A stretch of DNA of 64,000 bases. Source: Oscillospiraceae bacterium. GTDB lineage: Bacteria > Bacillota > Clostridia > Oscillospirales > Oscillospiraceae. Positions within the stretch are counted from its first letter, which is position 1, and every line of letters begins with the position of its first letter. Location: assembly GCA_902774015.1 (NCBI GenBank), contig CACYHB010000001.1, positions 316,587-380,586 on the forward strand, given 5' to 3'. Made by a program: the position numbers and the translations under genes. The notes under the pieces were generated by a model that ran no database searches, was not told the origin of the DNA, and worked only from the letters and a program-made list of their open reading frames with translations. Shown here piece by piece: positions 1 to 8,519 of the stretch.

Positions 1-196
1 AGCGATCGAGATGCCAATCCAGAAACGCCTCGTTCTGCAGTACGCTCAGACAGAGCCAGGACGCCAGTGCGGAATCCCTGCCGTCCAGCCGGTATCTGCG
101 GATAGCGGCATCCATGGCCGGGGCCGACCAGGCGCCGTCCCGCCGGCAGCGCTGCAGGGTCTCCAGGGCAGCCTGTCTTGCAAGATTCTCCATCAT
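1..196 (-). CDS. rsmB: 16S rRNA m5C967 methyltransferase RsmB, 5' part only
   Basis: The first about 65 codons of a minus-strand gene that runs off the left edge. The translation begins MMENLARQAALETLQRC and continues with RDSALASWLCLSVLQNEAFLDW, which is the pattern of the NusB-like RNA-binding domain at the N terminus of RsmB (Sun), the enzyme that methylates C967 of 16S rRNA. The catalytic domain is outside the window, so its integrity cannot be judged. Its ATG overlaps the fmt stop codon by four bases (ATGA), so it is translationally coupled to fmt, the usual def-fmt-rsmB order. A second ATG follows directly and is an equally possible start. Confidence 0.82.
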   Translation of the reverse strand, partial: MMENLARQAALETLQRCRRDGAWSAPAMDAAIRRYRLDGRDSALASWLCLSVLQNEAFLDWHLDR

Positions 197-1116
197 GTGT
201 CCACACTGACGGCATGGCCGCGCAGAAAGTCGGCGGTTTTCATCCGTTTTTTCCCGGAAGCCTGAAGCTCGGTTATCATCAGCGTCTTCCCTTCCGCGCA
301 GGCGATTTCCAGTCCGTCCTTACCGGCGGAAACCACTTTTCCCGGTTGGAGAGCTGTTCTGTTCTCCGTATAGGCCGCGGAGAATACCCGGTAAACAGAA
401 CCGTCCAGCTCCATTGTTGCCACAGGCCAGGGCTGCAGACCGCAGATCTGTTTAACGATCTGACGCGGGCTGCGGTTCCAGTCAATGGGGCAGAGGGACT
501 TATCCAGCATTTTCACATAACTGGCCTTGCTGTGATCCTGCGGCGTTCTGGGTGCGCTTCCGTCCTCAATCGCGTGCAGAGTACGGACAAGGAGCTCCGC
601 CCCCATATCCTTGAGGCGGTCAAAAAGCTCACCCGATGTCTCGAACTCGCCGATCGGCGTCTCCTCACTGAATATCACGTCTCCGGCGTCCATATCGTGG
701 GCAAGGTACATGGTCGTCACGCCCGTCACTTCGTCGCCGTTCAGAACGGCAGCCTGAATCGGCGCGGCCCCCCGGTATTTGGGCAGAAGCGAGCCGTGAA
801 CGTTGACGGCGCCGTATCTTGGAAGGGCCAGGATCTCGTCCGGCAGGATGCGCCCGTAGGCCACCACAACAAGAATATCCGGTTTGAGCGTCTCAATCTG
901 TCGAAAAGCAGTGCCGTCGCGCATTTTTTCCGGCTGAAAAACAGGAAGTCCCGCTTTGAGGGCAAGCGCCTTGACCGGGGAGATCTGCAGTTCCATTCCC
1001 CTGCCTTTGGGTTTGTCCGGCTGGGTAAACACGCCTGCGACGTCAAAACCATCGTCCAGGAGCTTTTGCAGTGAAGCCTCTGCAAAATCCGGCGTACCCA
1101 TAAAAACGATCCGCAT
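193..1116 (-). CDS. fmt: Methionyl-tRNA formyltransferase
   Basis: 307 residues, the normal family length. Transfers a formyl group from 10-formyl-tetrahydrofolate to Met-tRNA(fMet) before translation starts. The N terminus MRIVFMGTPDFA and the folate-site block HGSLLPKYRGAAPIQ (about residues 108-122, with the catalytic His and the following Asp-containing loop) are diagnostic; the C-terminal OB-like tRNA-binding domain follows from about residue 205. The ATG shares one base with the def stop (TGATG). Product and def act at opposite ends of the same formyl cycle, and they are co-transcribed. Confidence 0.96.
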   Translation of the reverse strand: MRIVFMGTPDFAEASLQKLLDDGFDVAGVFTQPDKPKGRGMELQISPVKALALKAGLPVFQPEKMRDGTAFRQIETLKPDILVVVAYGRILPDEILALPRYGAVNVHGSLLPKYRGAAPIQAAVLNGDEVTGVTTMYLAHDMDAGDVIFSEETPIGEFETSGELFDRLKDMGAELLVRTLHAIEDGSAPRTPQDHSKASYVKMLDKSLCPIDWNRSPRQIVKQICGLQPWPVATMELDGSVYRVFSAAYTENRTALQPGKVVSAGKDGLEIACAEGKTLMITELQASGKKRMKTADFLRGHAVSVDT

Positions 1117-1625
1117 CAGGCATCATCCCCGTTCGCGCCGCCCTGAAGCTCCTCCTCGGTGAGCATGCGCTCGGCCTTGGAAGTGAAAACGATCCCCTCG
1201 AGATGGTCGATCTCGTGGCAGAAGCAGCGAGCCGTAAGTCCGGTGCCCTCCACCTCAAAGCTCTTCCCGAAGCGGTCCTGTGCACGGACCTTGACAGTCA
1301 TCGGGCGTTTAACAAGGCCGTACTCGCCGGGAACGCTCAGGCATCCCTCGGGACCGTCCTGCTCGCCGGAACTCTCAAGGATCTCGGGATTAATCAGTTC
1401 GATCACATATTCATCCTCGCCCTCAGGTACGTTGGTCTCCAGCACGAGAACCACACGGCGCAGCACACCTACCTGGGGCGCGGCAAGACCCACGCCGTTT
1501 GCCTGCAGCAGCGTCTCCCGCATATCGTCCAGGAGTTGATGGAGCCTGGGGTTGAAATCCGTCACAACGCGGCTTTTCTTGTAGAGGAGCGGCTGCTCCT
1601 TGGTCAGAATATTACGAAGTGCCAT
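1116..1625 (-). CDS. def: Peptide deformylase
   Basis: 169 residues. Metalloenzyme that removes the N-formyl group from nascent proteins. All three family motifs are visible: GVGLAAPQVG (about residues 44-53), EGCLSVPG (about 93-100, with the metal-binding Cys) and CHEIDHLEG (about 134-142, HExxH). Sits between priA and fmt in a transcript where all genes point the same way; 24 bases separate it from the priA stop. Nothing unusual in the active site. Confidence 0.96.
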   Translation of the reverse strand: MALRNILTKEQPLLYKKSRVVTDFNPRLHQLLDDMRETLLQANGVGLAAPQVGVLRRVVLVLETNVPEGEDEYVIELINPEILESSGEQDGPEGCLSVPGEYGLVKRPMTVKVRAQDRFGKSFEVEGTGLTARCFCHEIDHLEGIVFTSKAERMLTEEELQGGANGDDA

Positions 1626-1649
1626 AACTGTCTCACTCTCTGTCTCATA

Positions 1650-3899
1650 TTAATTCAAGGGATCATGATCCGCAAACACAGATACGCCGCGAAAACGCTT
1701 GTCCGTGCTGCATTCGCAGACGACCTGCGAAATGGCGGCGCGCAGCATGGCGCTGCCCGGTCCGTTAACGATCACCCGGTAACGGTAGCGATTGTTGACG
1801 CGGACCACGGCCATGGGAGACGGACCCAGTACATCAACGCCGGAGCTGCTGTCAAGCAGGCTCTCCAGTCGGTTCTTACACCAGCGAGAGGCGTGTACGA
1901 CCAGGCGCTCATCGAGCCCTGAGGCCGTCAGTGTGAAAATATCGCGGAAAGGCGGCGAATTCTGCAGCCTGCGAAGGGATAGTTCGGAGGAATAGAATGC
2001 GTCGTAGTCCTGCCTGGCCGCCTGCAGGATGGTTTCGTTTTCCGGGGTATAGGTCTGGATCACAGCTCTTCCGGTCTTCTCGCCCCGACCGCTTCGGCCG
2101 ATGACCTGCGTTATGAGGGAAAAGGTCCGTTCGCCGGCCCTGTAATCGCCGGCATAGAGGCTCTGGTCGGCGGAAATCACGCCAACGAGGGTCACGTTTT
2201 CAAAGTTCAGCCCTTTCGTGACCATCTGCGTGCCGACCATGACGGGGATGTTCTCCTCGCGGAAGCGCTTGAAGAGGAGCTCATGGGAACCTGCGGGCGT
2301 CACCGTGTCCGTGTCCATTCGCATAATCTCGATCCCGGGAAAGAGCTCATGAAGCTCCGTCTCCACCATCTGCGTGCCAACGCCGATGTATCTGAGTGAA
2401 CCGCCGCAGTCCGGGCAATGTTCGTCCACCCGTCGGGAAAAGCCGCAGTAATGACAAATGAGACGGGAATTTGCGCTGTGATATGTCAGCGACACGCTGC
2501 AACGCGGGCAACGGTAGGTATAGCCGCAATCGCCGCAGCTGACCAGCTTGTGTGCACCGCGCCGATTGATGAACAGAATGCTCTGCTCTCCTCGCTGAAT
2601 GTTTGCAGCCAGCTCGTCACGCAGAAAGGAGCTGATACTTCCGCCGTTCCCTCGGCGAAGCTCCCGCTTCATATCCACAACGGAGACGGCGGGAAGCTCC
2701 TTCTCGTTATAGCGGGACTCCAGTCGGAACGAGGCGTATCGCCCGGTTTCAGCGGCGTATGCGCTGACAATGTCAGGTGTGGCGGAGCCGAGGAGCAGCA
2801 GACAGTTTGCTCTGGCGCAGCGGAATTTTGCAATATCACGGGCATGATAGCGAGGGCTGTTTTCCGACTTGTAAGTCTCCTCCTGCTCCTCGTCCATAAT
2901 GATCAGTCCAAGATCCCTGCACGGGGCGAAAACTGCGCTTCGTGTTCCGATCACAAGTTTTGCCTTCCCGGCGCGGACCCGCTTCCACTCATCGTAGCGC
3001 TCCCCGGTGGAAAGGCTGGAATGGAGGACCGCAACATCGTCGCCGAAGTGAGAAGAGAAGGTCTGCAGCATCTGGGGCGTCAGGGCAATCTCGGGAACAA
3101 GGAGAATGCAGGAGCGGCCCCGCGCAAGCTGCTGAGAGATCAGATGGATGTAAACGCTCGTCTTGCCGCTGCCGGTCACGCCGAAAAGCAGAGCGGCCCC
3201 GGCCTCGCCGGAGCAGGCCAGGGCGCTGATGCCGTCAAAGGCATTCTGCTGTTCGGCATTAAGAACAGGAAGCGCTTCTCTCTCGCCGGCATAGATTTCC
3301 GGCCGCCGATAAACCTCCTGCTGATAAAGCTCCACCAGTTCAGCAGCAACAAGCGCTTTCAGACTCTGCCTGCCAGCGCCGGTAAAGCGCAGCAGTTCCC
3401 GGCTGGGAAGCGCGAAAAAGCTGCAGAGCAAATCAAGGAGATTCGCCTGCTGAGGCGAGCGCATGCGCTTCTGAGCGGCGATTGCCGCGGCATCCTCCGG
3501 CGGGACAGCGAGCCTTGCCATTTCGACCGTCTTATCGTGAACACGGCGTTCTCCGTCGTCGGTAAACCAGAGTCCCGCGGGAAGGATGGCTTTCACGGCG
3601 TCATACACCGTGCAGAAAAAGCGGTCCCGCATAAAAAGCGCTAGGCGGATCTGTTCCTCCGTGAGCACGGGCTCCTCATCCAGAAGCGCCAGAACAGGCT
3701 TGAGCGCGTCATGACCGCTGTGATCGCTGAGTGCCAGGATCACGCCCTCGCACCGCCGGTTGCCTCTGGAAAAGGGCACGTAGACACGCATGCCCGGCTT
3801 CGCCTTCTCCGCCAATTCTTCCGGGATCCGGTAATCATAAGGCCGGTCGATCCAGTAAGTGGCGGCGGAAACTGCGATTTTCGCAACCAACACCGACAT
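1650..3899 (-). CDS. priA: Primosomal helicase PriA
   Basis: 749 residues from the chosen ATG at 3899 (MSVLVAKIAVSAA). The open frame extends 44 codons further upstream, but that part lies inside rpoZ and is not PriA-like. N-terminal 3'-OH-binding domain, then a superfamily 2 helicase with Walker A GVTGSGKT, Walker B DEEQ (DEEH in many PriA proteins), and a zinc region with paired CxxC motifs (CGDCGY, CPRC, CHYC, CPDC). Restarts stalled replication forks by loading the primosome. In Bacillus the coaBC gene lies between rpoZ and priA; here only about ten bases separate them, so coaBC has been lost or moved. Confidence 0.95.
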   Translation of the reverse strand: MSVLVAKIAVSAATYWIDRPYDYRIPEELAEKAKPGMRVYVPFSRGNRRCEGVILALSDHSGHDALKPVLALLDEEPVLTEEQIRLALFMRDRFFCTVYDAVKAILPAGLWFTDDGERRVHDKTVEMARLAVPPEDAAAIAAQKRMRSPQQANLLDLLCSFFALPSRELLRFTGAGRQSLKALVAAELVELYQQEVYRRPEIYAGEREALPVLNAEQQNAFDGISALACSGEAGAALLFGVTGSGKTSVYIHLISQQLARGRSCILLVPEIALTPQMLQTFSSHFGDDVAVLHSSLSTGERYDEWKRVRAGKAKLVIGTRSAVFAPCRDLGLIIMDEEQEETYKSENSPRYHARDIAKFRCARANCLLLLGSATPDIVSAYAAETGRYASFRLESRYNEKELPAVSVVDMKRELRRGNGGSISSFLRDELAANIQRGEQSILFINRRGAHKLVSCGDCGYTYRCPRCSVSLTYHSANSRLICHYCGFSRRVDEHCPDCGGSLRYIGVGTQMVETELHELFPGIEIMRMDTDTVTPAGSHELLFKRFREENIPVMVGTQMVTKGLNFENVTLVGVISADQSLYAGDYRAGERTFSLITQVIGRSGRGEKTGRAVIQTYTPENETILQAARQDYDAFYSSELSLRRLQNSPPFRDIFTLTASGLDERLVVHASRWCKNRLESLLDSSSGVDVLGPSPMAVVRVNNRYRYRVIVNGPGSAMLRAAISQVVCECSTDKRFRGVSVFADHDPLN

Positions 3900-3909
3900 G
3901 GAACGTCGT

Positions 3910-4098
3910 TTACTTGATAGAGAGCTTGCCGGTATACACCTCGTCGATCGCGGAAGAGACGGGCTTGCGCTCCAACGGGATCTGCTTCTCCTCGGATTCC
4001 GCAGAGATCGCGCGGGCGCGGCGGGCGACAAGATTTACGAGCTGATAACGGCTCCCGATTTTTTCAACGAGTTCAGCAACAGGGGGATAAAGCATCAT
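3910..4098 (-). CDS. rpoZ: RNA polymerase omega subunit
   Basis: 62 residues from ATG at 4098 (MMLYPPVAELVEKIGSRYQL), preceded by GGAG at a suitable distance. A start further upstream (4119) would add seven residues without a ribosome site. The segment YQLVNLVARRARAI is the conserved omega helix that clamps the beta-prime C terminus. Lies in the standard gmk-rpoZ-priA order. Confidence 0.9.
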   Translation of the reverse strand: MMLYPPVAELVEKIGSRYQLVNLVARRARAISAESEEKQIPLERKPVSSAIDEVYTGKLSIK

Positions 4099-4144
4099 AA
4101 CAGTTCTTCTCCATTTCATCCGCAGAATGCGGTTTGATTCTGAA

Positions 4145-4738
4145 TTATTTCAAAAGGTGCAGACGGTCGGACGCACGGCAGTGCTCGGCTGTAACAATGG
4201 CGAGAAACTCCGCAGCGGCCTTGTCCACCACCTCATTGACGACAATATAACGGTAAAAGCGCGCTTCTTCATACTCTTGACGCGCGCGGGCAAGACGGCC
4301 TTCAATGGCCTCCTGCGTATCGGTGCCGCGGCCCTCCAGGCGGCGGCGAAGTTCTTCAAGGGAAGGCGGGATCAGGAAGATCATCACCGCGTCAGGCATC
4401 TTCTCATAAACCTGACGGGCACCCTGGATTTCAATATCCAGCACCACGTTCATGCCCTCGGCAAGACGCTGCTCGACGAAAGCTCTCGGCGTGCCGTAGC
4501 CGTTATTCACGTACTCCGCGTGCTCCAGCAGTTCGCCCCGATCGACCATCTGATCATAGCGTTCCCGATCGATAAAAAAGTACTCACGACCGTCCACCTC
4601 GCCCGGGCGAGGCTTTCGCGTTGTGACGGAAGTGGAAAAGCAGAAATCCTCCCGCCCTTCCATCGCCTTGAAAACGACGGTACTCTTCCCCGCCCCGGAA
4701 GGGCCGGAGAGTACGATCAGCTTCCCCTTTTCACGCAT
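4145..4738 (-). CDS. gmk: Guanylate kinase
   Basis: 197 residues. Phosphorylates GMP to GDP using ATP. The P-loop GPSGAGKST sits at about residues 12-20, followed by the GMP-binding [19 protein letters not shown] block and a helical lid. I prefer the ATG at 4738 ([15 protein letters not shown]), which has GGGGTGG just upstream; a GTG at 4747 in the same frame is the alternative. The start lies inside the 3' end of remA (8 base overlap), so the two are coupled. Confidence 0.95.
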   Translation of the reverse strand: MREKGKLIVLSGPSGAGKSTVVFKAMEGREDFCFSTSVTTRKPRPGEVDGREYFFIDRERYDQMVDRGELLEHAEYVNNGYGTPRAFVEQRLAEGMNVVLDIEIQGARQVYEKMPDAVMIFLIPPSLEELRRRLEGRGTDTQEAIEGRLARARQEYEEARFYRYIVVNEVVDKAAAEFLAIVTAEHCRASDRLHLLK

Positions 4739-4997
4739 CCTGTCCACCCCTGTCTTTCTCTTCTGTACCCTCCAGACGCGCCGAAAGCGTCTCCGGCGTC
4801 AATGCGGAGAGAATCACGTGTCCGCTGTCCATGATAAGCACCGCCCGGGTGCTTCTGCCGAAGGAGGCGTCGATCAGAGACCCCTTCTCCCTCACGTCCT
4901 GGATCATGCGCTTGATAGGCGCGGATTCCGGGGACACCACGGAGATGATCCGCTCTGCCGACACCAGGTTGCCGAAGCCGATCGCGATCAGTTTCAT
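4731..4997 (-). CDS. remA: DUF370 regulator RemA
   Basis: 88 residues, begins [12 protein letters not shown], the signature of the DUF370/RemA family. In Bacillus subtilis RemA is a small DNA-binding protein that activates matrix and osmoprotection operons; in other Firmicutes its targets are mostly unknown. The body ([22 protein letters not shown], then [20 protein letters not shown]) matches throughout. The Glu/Asp/Gly-rich tail of about 14 residues is longer than in the minimal family member. Placed between yicC and gmk as in Bacillus. Confidence 0.9.
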   Translation of the reverse strand: MKLIAIGFGNLVSAERIISVVSPESAPIKRMIQDVREKGSLIDASFGRSTRAVLIMDSGHVILSALTPETLSARLEGTEEKDRGGQDA

Positions 4998-5006
4998 TCG
5001 ACGCCC

Positions 5007-5885
5007 TCACTCTATATTCTGGATCTGTTCGCGGATCTTCTCGATCTCAGACTTCAGATCCACGACCACATGGGCGATCTCGGAATTCTGGCACTTGGAG
5101 CCGATGGTATTTGCCTCCCGGTTAAACTCCTGAATCAGAAAGTCGATCTTCCGTCCGGTGGGAGAATTTCCGTTGATCATTCCCTGCAGCTGGGCCATAT
5201 GGCTGCGCAGACGGACGGTCTCCTCGTCCACGGCAATATGATCGGCAAAGACAGCGGCCTCCATGAGGATGCGGTTCTCGTCGATCCCGGCCGCTCCGAG
5301 CACCTCGGCCATCTTGGCCTCCAGACGCCTGCGGTAAGCCGCAACCGTTTCGGGTGACTTGCTCTCCACGGTTGAGACAAGGCTCTCGATGGTGGCCAGT
5401 CTCTCGGTCACGTCGTCGCGAAGCTTCTCGCCCTCCCGCAGGCGCATGGAGTCAAAATCCCGCAGCGCAGCCTCGGTGATCTCAGAAAGGCCGGCGGAGA
5501 CTGCATCCGCATCCAGATCTCTCTTTTCCACGCTCAAAACATCGGGAAAACGTGCTACGCTCGTCGCGCTCAGATCGTCGCTCAGCCCGAACTCCGCGGC
5601 AAGATGCCGCACGGCGTCCACGTAGCCCTTCGCCAGCGCCTCATTGACCTGAACGGCAACATCGGCGGCTCCGGCACTGTTGACGGAAACGAACACATCC
5701 ACCTTGCCGCGGCTGATATGCTTCTGCACACAGGATTTGATCAGCTCTTCGGCAAAAAGAAAGCTGCGGGGAAGCCGAACGGAGGTGTCCAGATAGCGGT
5801 TATTGACACTCTTCAGCTCAACGCTGATTTCCAGCCCCTCGACCGTGCCCTTGGCACTGCCGTAGCCGGTCATACTCTTGATCAT
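5007..5885 (-). CDS. yicC: YicC family endoribonuclease-like protein
   Basis: 292 residues from ATG at 5885 (MIKSMTGYGSAKG), preceded by GGGGGAGGAGTT. The open frame continues ten codons upstream through the ribosome site and should not be used. The N-terminal MTGYG block and the C-terminal QEFNREANTIGSK and DLKSEIEKIREQIQN(I/V)E blocks define the YicC/YloC family, reported as a metal-dependent endoribonuclease in E. coli and Bacillus. Ends nine bases before remA. Confidence 0.93.
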   Translation of the reverse strand: MIKSMTGYGSAKGTVEGLEISVELKSVNNRYLDTSVRLPRSFLFAEELIKSCVQKHISRGKVDVFVSVNSAGAADVAVQVNEALAKGYVDAVRHLAAEFGLSDDLSATSVARFPDVLSVEKRDLDADAVSAGLSEITEAALRDFDSMRLREGEKLRDDVTERLATIESLVSTVESKSPETVAAYRRRLEAKMAEVLGAAGIDENRILMEAAVFADHIAVDEETVRLRSHMAQLQGMINGNSPTGRKIDFLIQEFNREANTIGSKCQNSEIAHVVVDLKSEIEKIREQIQNIE

Positions 5886-5898
5886 AACTCCTCCCCCT

Positions 5899-6300
5899 TC
5901 ACCGAATGATATCAAAGGTGAAGGCCTGTTGATTCTGTTTCTTCCGCTGGCTCAACACCAGGATTACAGCGCTGAGAACCAGCGCCAGGAAACTGACGAG
6001 AATGCATACGCCCTCAGAAGCGCCGGCAGCAGAGGCCAGCGCATATCCCAGGAAAAACAGTACAATGGGCATCACATACACCAGCGCGGCCGCACCGAAA
6101 ACGGTGGAGGATTTGCTGGCAATCACGACCTTCTGCCCGGGGCGGGCATCAATGAGATTTCTAGCCACGGTCTTGATCTCACTCTGGAAGATACAGCTTT
6201 CACAGCTGCCGCAGCTGCCGCCGCAGGCCGTACCGCGAGCGACGGCCACTTCCGCCATATTGTCGGGCAGGATCCTGGTTACCACTGCGTCCTGTGTCAT
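5899..6300 (-). CDS. RseC/SoxR-reducing-type membrane protein
   Basis: 133 residues. A short N-terminal domain with a four-Cys cluster (CGGSCGSCESC, about residues 26-36), then two membrane segments (about 72-94 and 98-120) and a basic tail. This matches the RseC/MucC family, linked to SoxR reduction and sigma-E control in proteobacteria and to membrane redox proteins elsewhere. Its function in Firmicutes is not known. The ATG overlaps the cdaR stop by four bases, tying it to the cyclic-di-AMP genes, and only 13 bases separate its stop from yicC. Confidence 0.78.
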   Translation of the reverse strand: MTQDAVVTRILPDNMAEVAVARGTACGGSCGSCESCIFQSEIKTVARNLIDARPGQKVVIASKSSTVFGAAALVYVMPIVLFFLGYALASAAGASEGVCILVSFLALVLSAVILVLSQRKKQNQQAFTFDIIR

Positions 6301-7559
6301 GATGCAGCCTTTCTGATCTCCGCAGAGATCGTGTAATCGCCCACGGCGCCAACGTCGGTAAAGCCGTCCACCCTGACACGGACCGGGATCATGTAAGAGC
6401 CGTCCGCCTCCTGATAGTCAGTCAGATCGGCCACGAGGGTGATGTTCTCAGGATGAATGGCCTTCAACTGCTCTTCCGTCCCGCGGATACGCACATCCAC
6501 GCTTTCTGAGTTGATCTCCACATCTGAACCCTCAGCCGCGTTGATATAGGTAATATTTGTGACCGAGTAACTCCTTGTCTCGAGCCCCACGACCTCAATC
6601 GTCACTTCTGCAGAAGACAGGCCTGTAAGATTCTTAAGGCTGTTATCCAGAGGAATGCTGTACTCTTCGGTAAAGGTCGAGTTGAAATCGGTGAGGTCGA
6701 CAGTCCCCAGCACGATCTGGTTCATCCCGGAGAGGATCGCGGAATCGCCGGTGAGGGTCAGATAACTGGGCGTTACCGTCACGATCGTGTTGTTCTCGTT
6801 GGCACCGGAGCCGTAGATCAAATTCACCGTCAGCGGTACGTTTTTGATGGCTCGAATCGGCAGCGTCGCCTTGACTGTATCCTGCGAAAAGGTGAAATAT
6901 TCGGTCGAGCAGGTTTCGCCGGAGGCATCCTGCAGCGTAAATCCCACGTCGGTGGAATAGGTGCTGGAGACCTCCATGTCCTTGCCGAATGTCACCCAGG
7001 CGCGGTCGACATTCTTAAGGTAAGCTTCGGGTCCGGTAATGGTGATGAGCGAGGGTTCAAAAAGAGGCGATTCCGCGGTATAGCCGTCTGCCGGCCTGCC
7101 CTCGAAGCCTCCGCGGACAGGCACCTCCTTGGTGGTGAGCATGGAGACGTTGAAGTTCACATACTCCGGCGTTTTACGCTCAACGGTAAGCTCCCGCTCG
7201 CTGACGCCGCTGGGATAGAAAATATCGTATTTCAGGGAGGTATAGGCTGCAGTGGTGAGCTTGCTCACATCGACCTGCGCCACAAGATCGTCGGAATCCA
7301 AAGGATTTACGATGCGCCGCGGGCCGGAAATCACCACCGTCACACTGCCGACATCCAGATCCGTTACGACCAGATTACGGGACGTGCGGAGCGTATCTTC
7401 ACCCACAAGCTGAACACGGACATTCCGATAGGTCTGGCGGAAATCGCTGGAATCCGCGCTGGTCACGTAGACCCAGATGGCAAGAGACGCCAGCAGAGAC
7501 ATGACGGCCCAGAAAAGTCTGCTGTCAAACAGACGGCGAAAAACATTCTTCTTTTTCAT
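6297..7559 (-). CDS. cdaR: CdaR (YbbR-domain) regulator of the diadenylate cyclase
   Basis: 420 residues. One N-terminal membrane segment (about 13-31) followed by repeated extracytoplasmic YbbR domains (four can be made out, each with a V-RGGFEGRPADGY-like or I-IRAIKNVPLTVNL-like turn). In Firmicutes CdaR sits in the membrane with CdaA and tunes c-di-AMP synthesis. Its ATG overlaps the cdaA stop by four bases. The usual third gene, glmM, does not follow here; an RseC-like gene does. Confidence 0.92.
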   Translation of the reverse strand: MKKKNVFRRLFDSRLFWAVMSLLASLAIWVYVTSADSSDFRQTYRNVRVQLVGEDTLRTSRNLVVTDLDVGSVTVVISGPRRIVNPLDSDDLVAQVDVSKLTTAAYTSLKYDIFYPSGVSERELTVERKTPEYVNFNVSMLTTKEVPVRGGFEGRPADGYTAESPLFEPSLITITGPEAYLKNVDRAWVTFGKDMEVSSTYSTDVGFTLQDASGETCSTEYFTFSQDTVKATLPIRAIKNVPLTVNLIYGSGANENNTIVTVTPSYLTLTGDSAILSGMNQIVLGTVDLTDFNSTFTEEYSIPLDNSLKNLTGLSSAEVTIEVVGLETRSYSVTNITYINAAEGSDVEINSESVDVRIRGTEEQLKAIHPENITLVADLTDYQEADGSYMIPVRVRVDGFTDVGAVGDYTISAEIRKAAS

Positions 7560-8413
7560 GGCTCTTTTACCTTCAAAATGCTCTTCACGTTCTCCGTAAA
7601 CTTCTTCCAGCCGGACTGCGCAGCCTCCTGCACCACAAGCTCCTGATGCAGGATCTGGTCAAGACGCTGTGCGTTGAGATGACGCTTAAGCGCGCCGTCA
7701 AGCGCAACGGAGATAGAACCTGTCTCTTCCGAAACAATGATGACAACCGCGTCAGACTGCTCGCTCAGGCCGATGCCCGCACGGTGGCGCATCCCGAGTT
7801 CCTTGCTCAGATTGGTTTGCGCCGTGAGCGGAAGCACACAGCCGGCGGCGGCAAGCCGCGCGTCGCGGATGACGGCGGCGCCGTCGTGCAGGGGCGCCTT
7901 GTTGAAAAACATATTTTTCAGGAGTTCGGCCGACACGTCTGCATTCACGACGGTGCCGGTGGCCATAATGCCCGAAAGGCTGACGCTGCGCTGAAAGATA
8001 ATCAGTGCGCCGGTCTTGGAAGCGGACATGTCCCTGCAGGCCTCGACCGTCTCGGCGATGGCCGTCTCCAGCTCCGGTGTGGAACTCGCGCGTGTGGCGG
8101 AGAAGCTGCGTCCCATGCGCTCGAGCAGACGACGGAGCTCCGGTTGAAACAGAACGACAAGCGCGAGCAGACCGATCTCCACCGCGTGGGAGAGCAGAAA
8201 GTAAATCATGCGCAGGTCAAACACATAGCTGAGAAACAAGGCCACAAAGATCAAGATGATGCCCTTTGCCAGGTTATAGGAGTTGGTCCTGCGGACAAAC
8301 CAGATCGCTCGATAGATAATATAGGCAACAATCAGAATATCGAGGATATCGGCGATCCCCATGGCCGAGACGATATTCAGCGCTCTGCCCAGCGAGCTGC
8401 GGATAACTTCCAT
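7556..8413 (-). CDS. cdaA: Diadenylate cyclase CdaA
   Basis: 285 residues from ATG at 8413 (MEVIRSSLGRAL), preceded by GGGGAAGGAATT. Three N-terminal membrane helices within the first about 90 residues, then the DAC domain with DGAAVIRDARL and RHRAGIGLSEQSDA, the two motifs that bind ATP and metal. Makes the second messenger c-di-AMP from two ATP, essential for potassium and cell-wall homeostasis in most Firmicutes. First gene of the long leftward transcript, with a consensus promoter about 55 bases upstream. Confidence 0.95.
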   Translation of the reverse strand: MEVIRSSLGRALNIVSAMGIADILDILIVAYIIYRAIWFVRRTNSYNLAKGIILIFVALFLSYVFDLRMIYFLLSHAVEIGLLALVVLFQPELRRLLERMGRSFSATRASSTPELETAIAETVEACRDMSASKTGALIIFQRSVSLSGIMATGTVVNADVSAELLKNMFFNKAPLHDGAAVIRDARLAAAGCVLPLTAQTNLSKELGMRHRAGIGLSEQSDAVVIIVSEETGSISVALDGALKRHLNAQRLDQILHQELVVQEAAQSGWKKFTENVKSILKVKEP

Positions 8414-8469
8414 AATTCCTTCCCCGTTCTGCTTTTGTGCACACTTCAAGACATACTTTTAACTGTTAC

Positions 8470-8498
8470 ATTATACCGAAAGGAACCGGCAATGTCAA
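8470..8498 (-). promoter_or_regulatory. Sigma-A promoter of the cdaA operon
   Basis: On the minus strand TTGACA (8498-8493), a 17-base spacer and TATAAT (8475-8470): a perfect consensus. Transcription should begin near 8463, giving a leader of about 50 bases before cdaA. No other strong promoter is evident to the left for many genes, so this probably drives most of the operon. Confidence 0.85.
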
Positions 8499-8519
8499 TT
8501 GCGCGCGCTGAAACAATTC

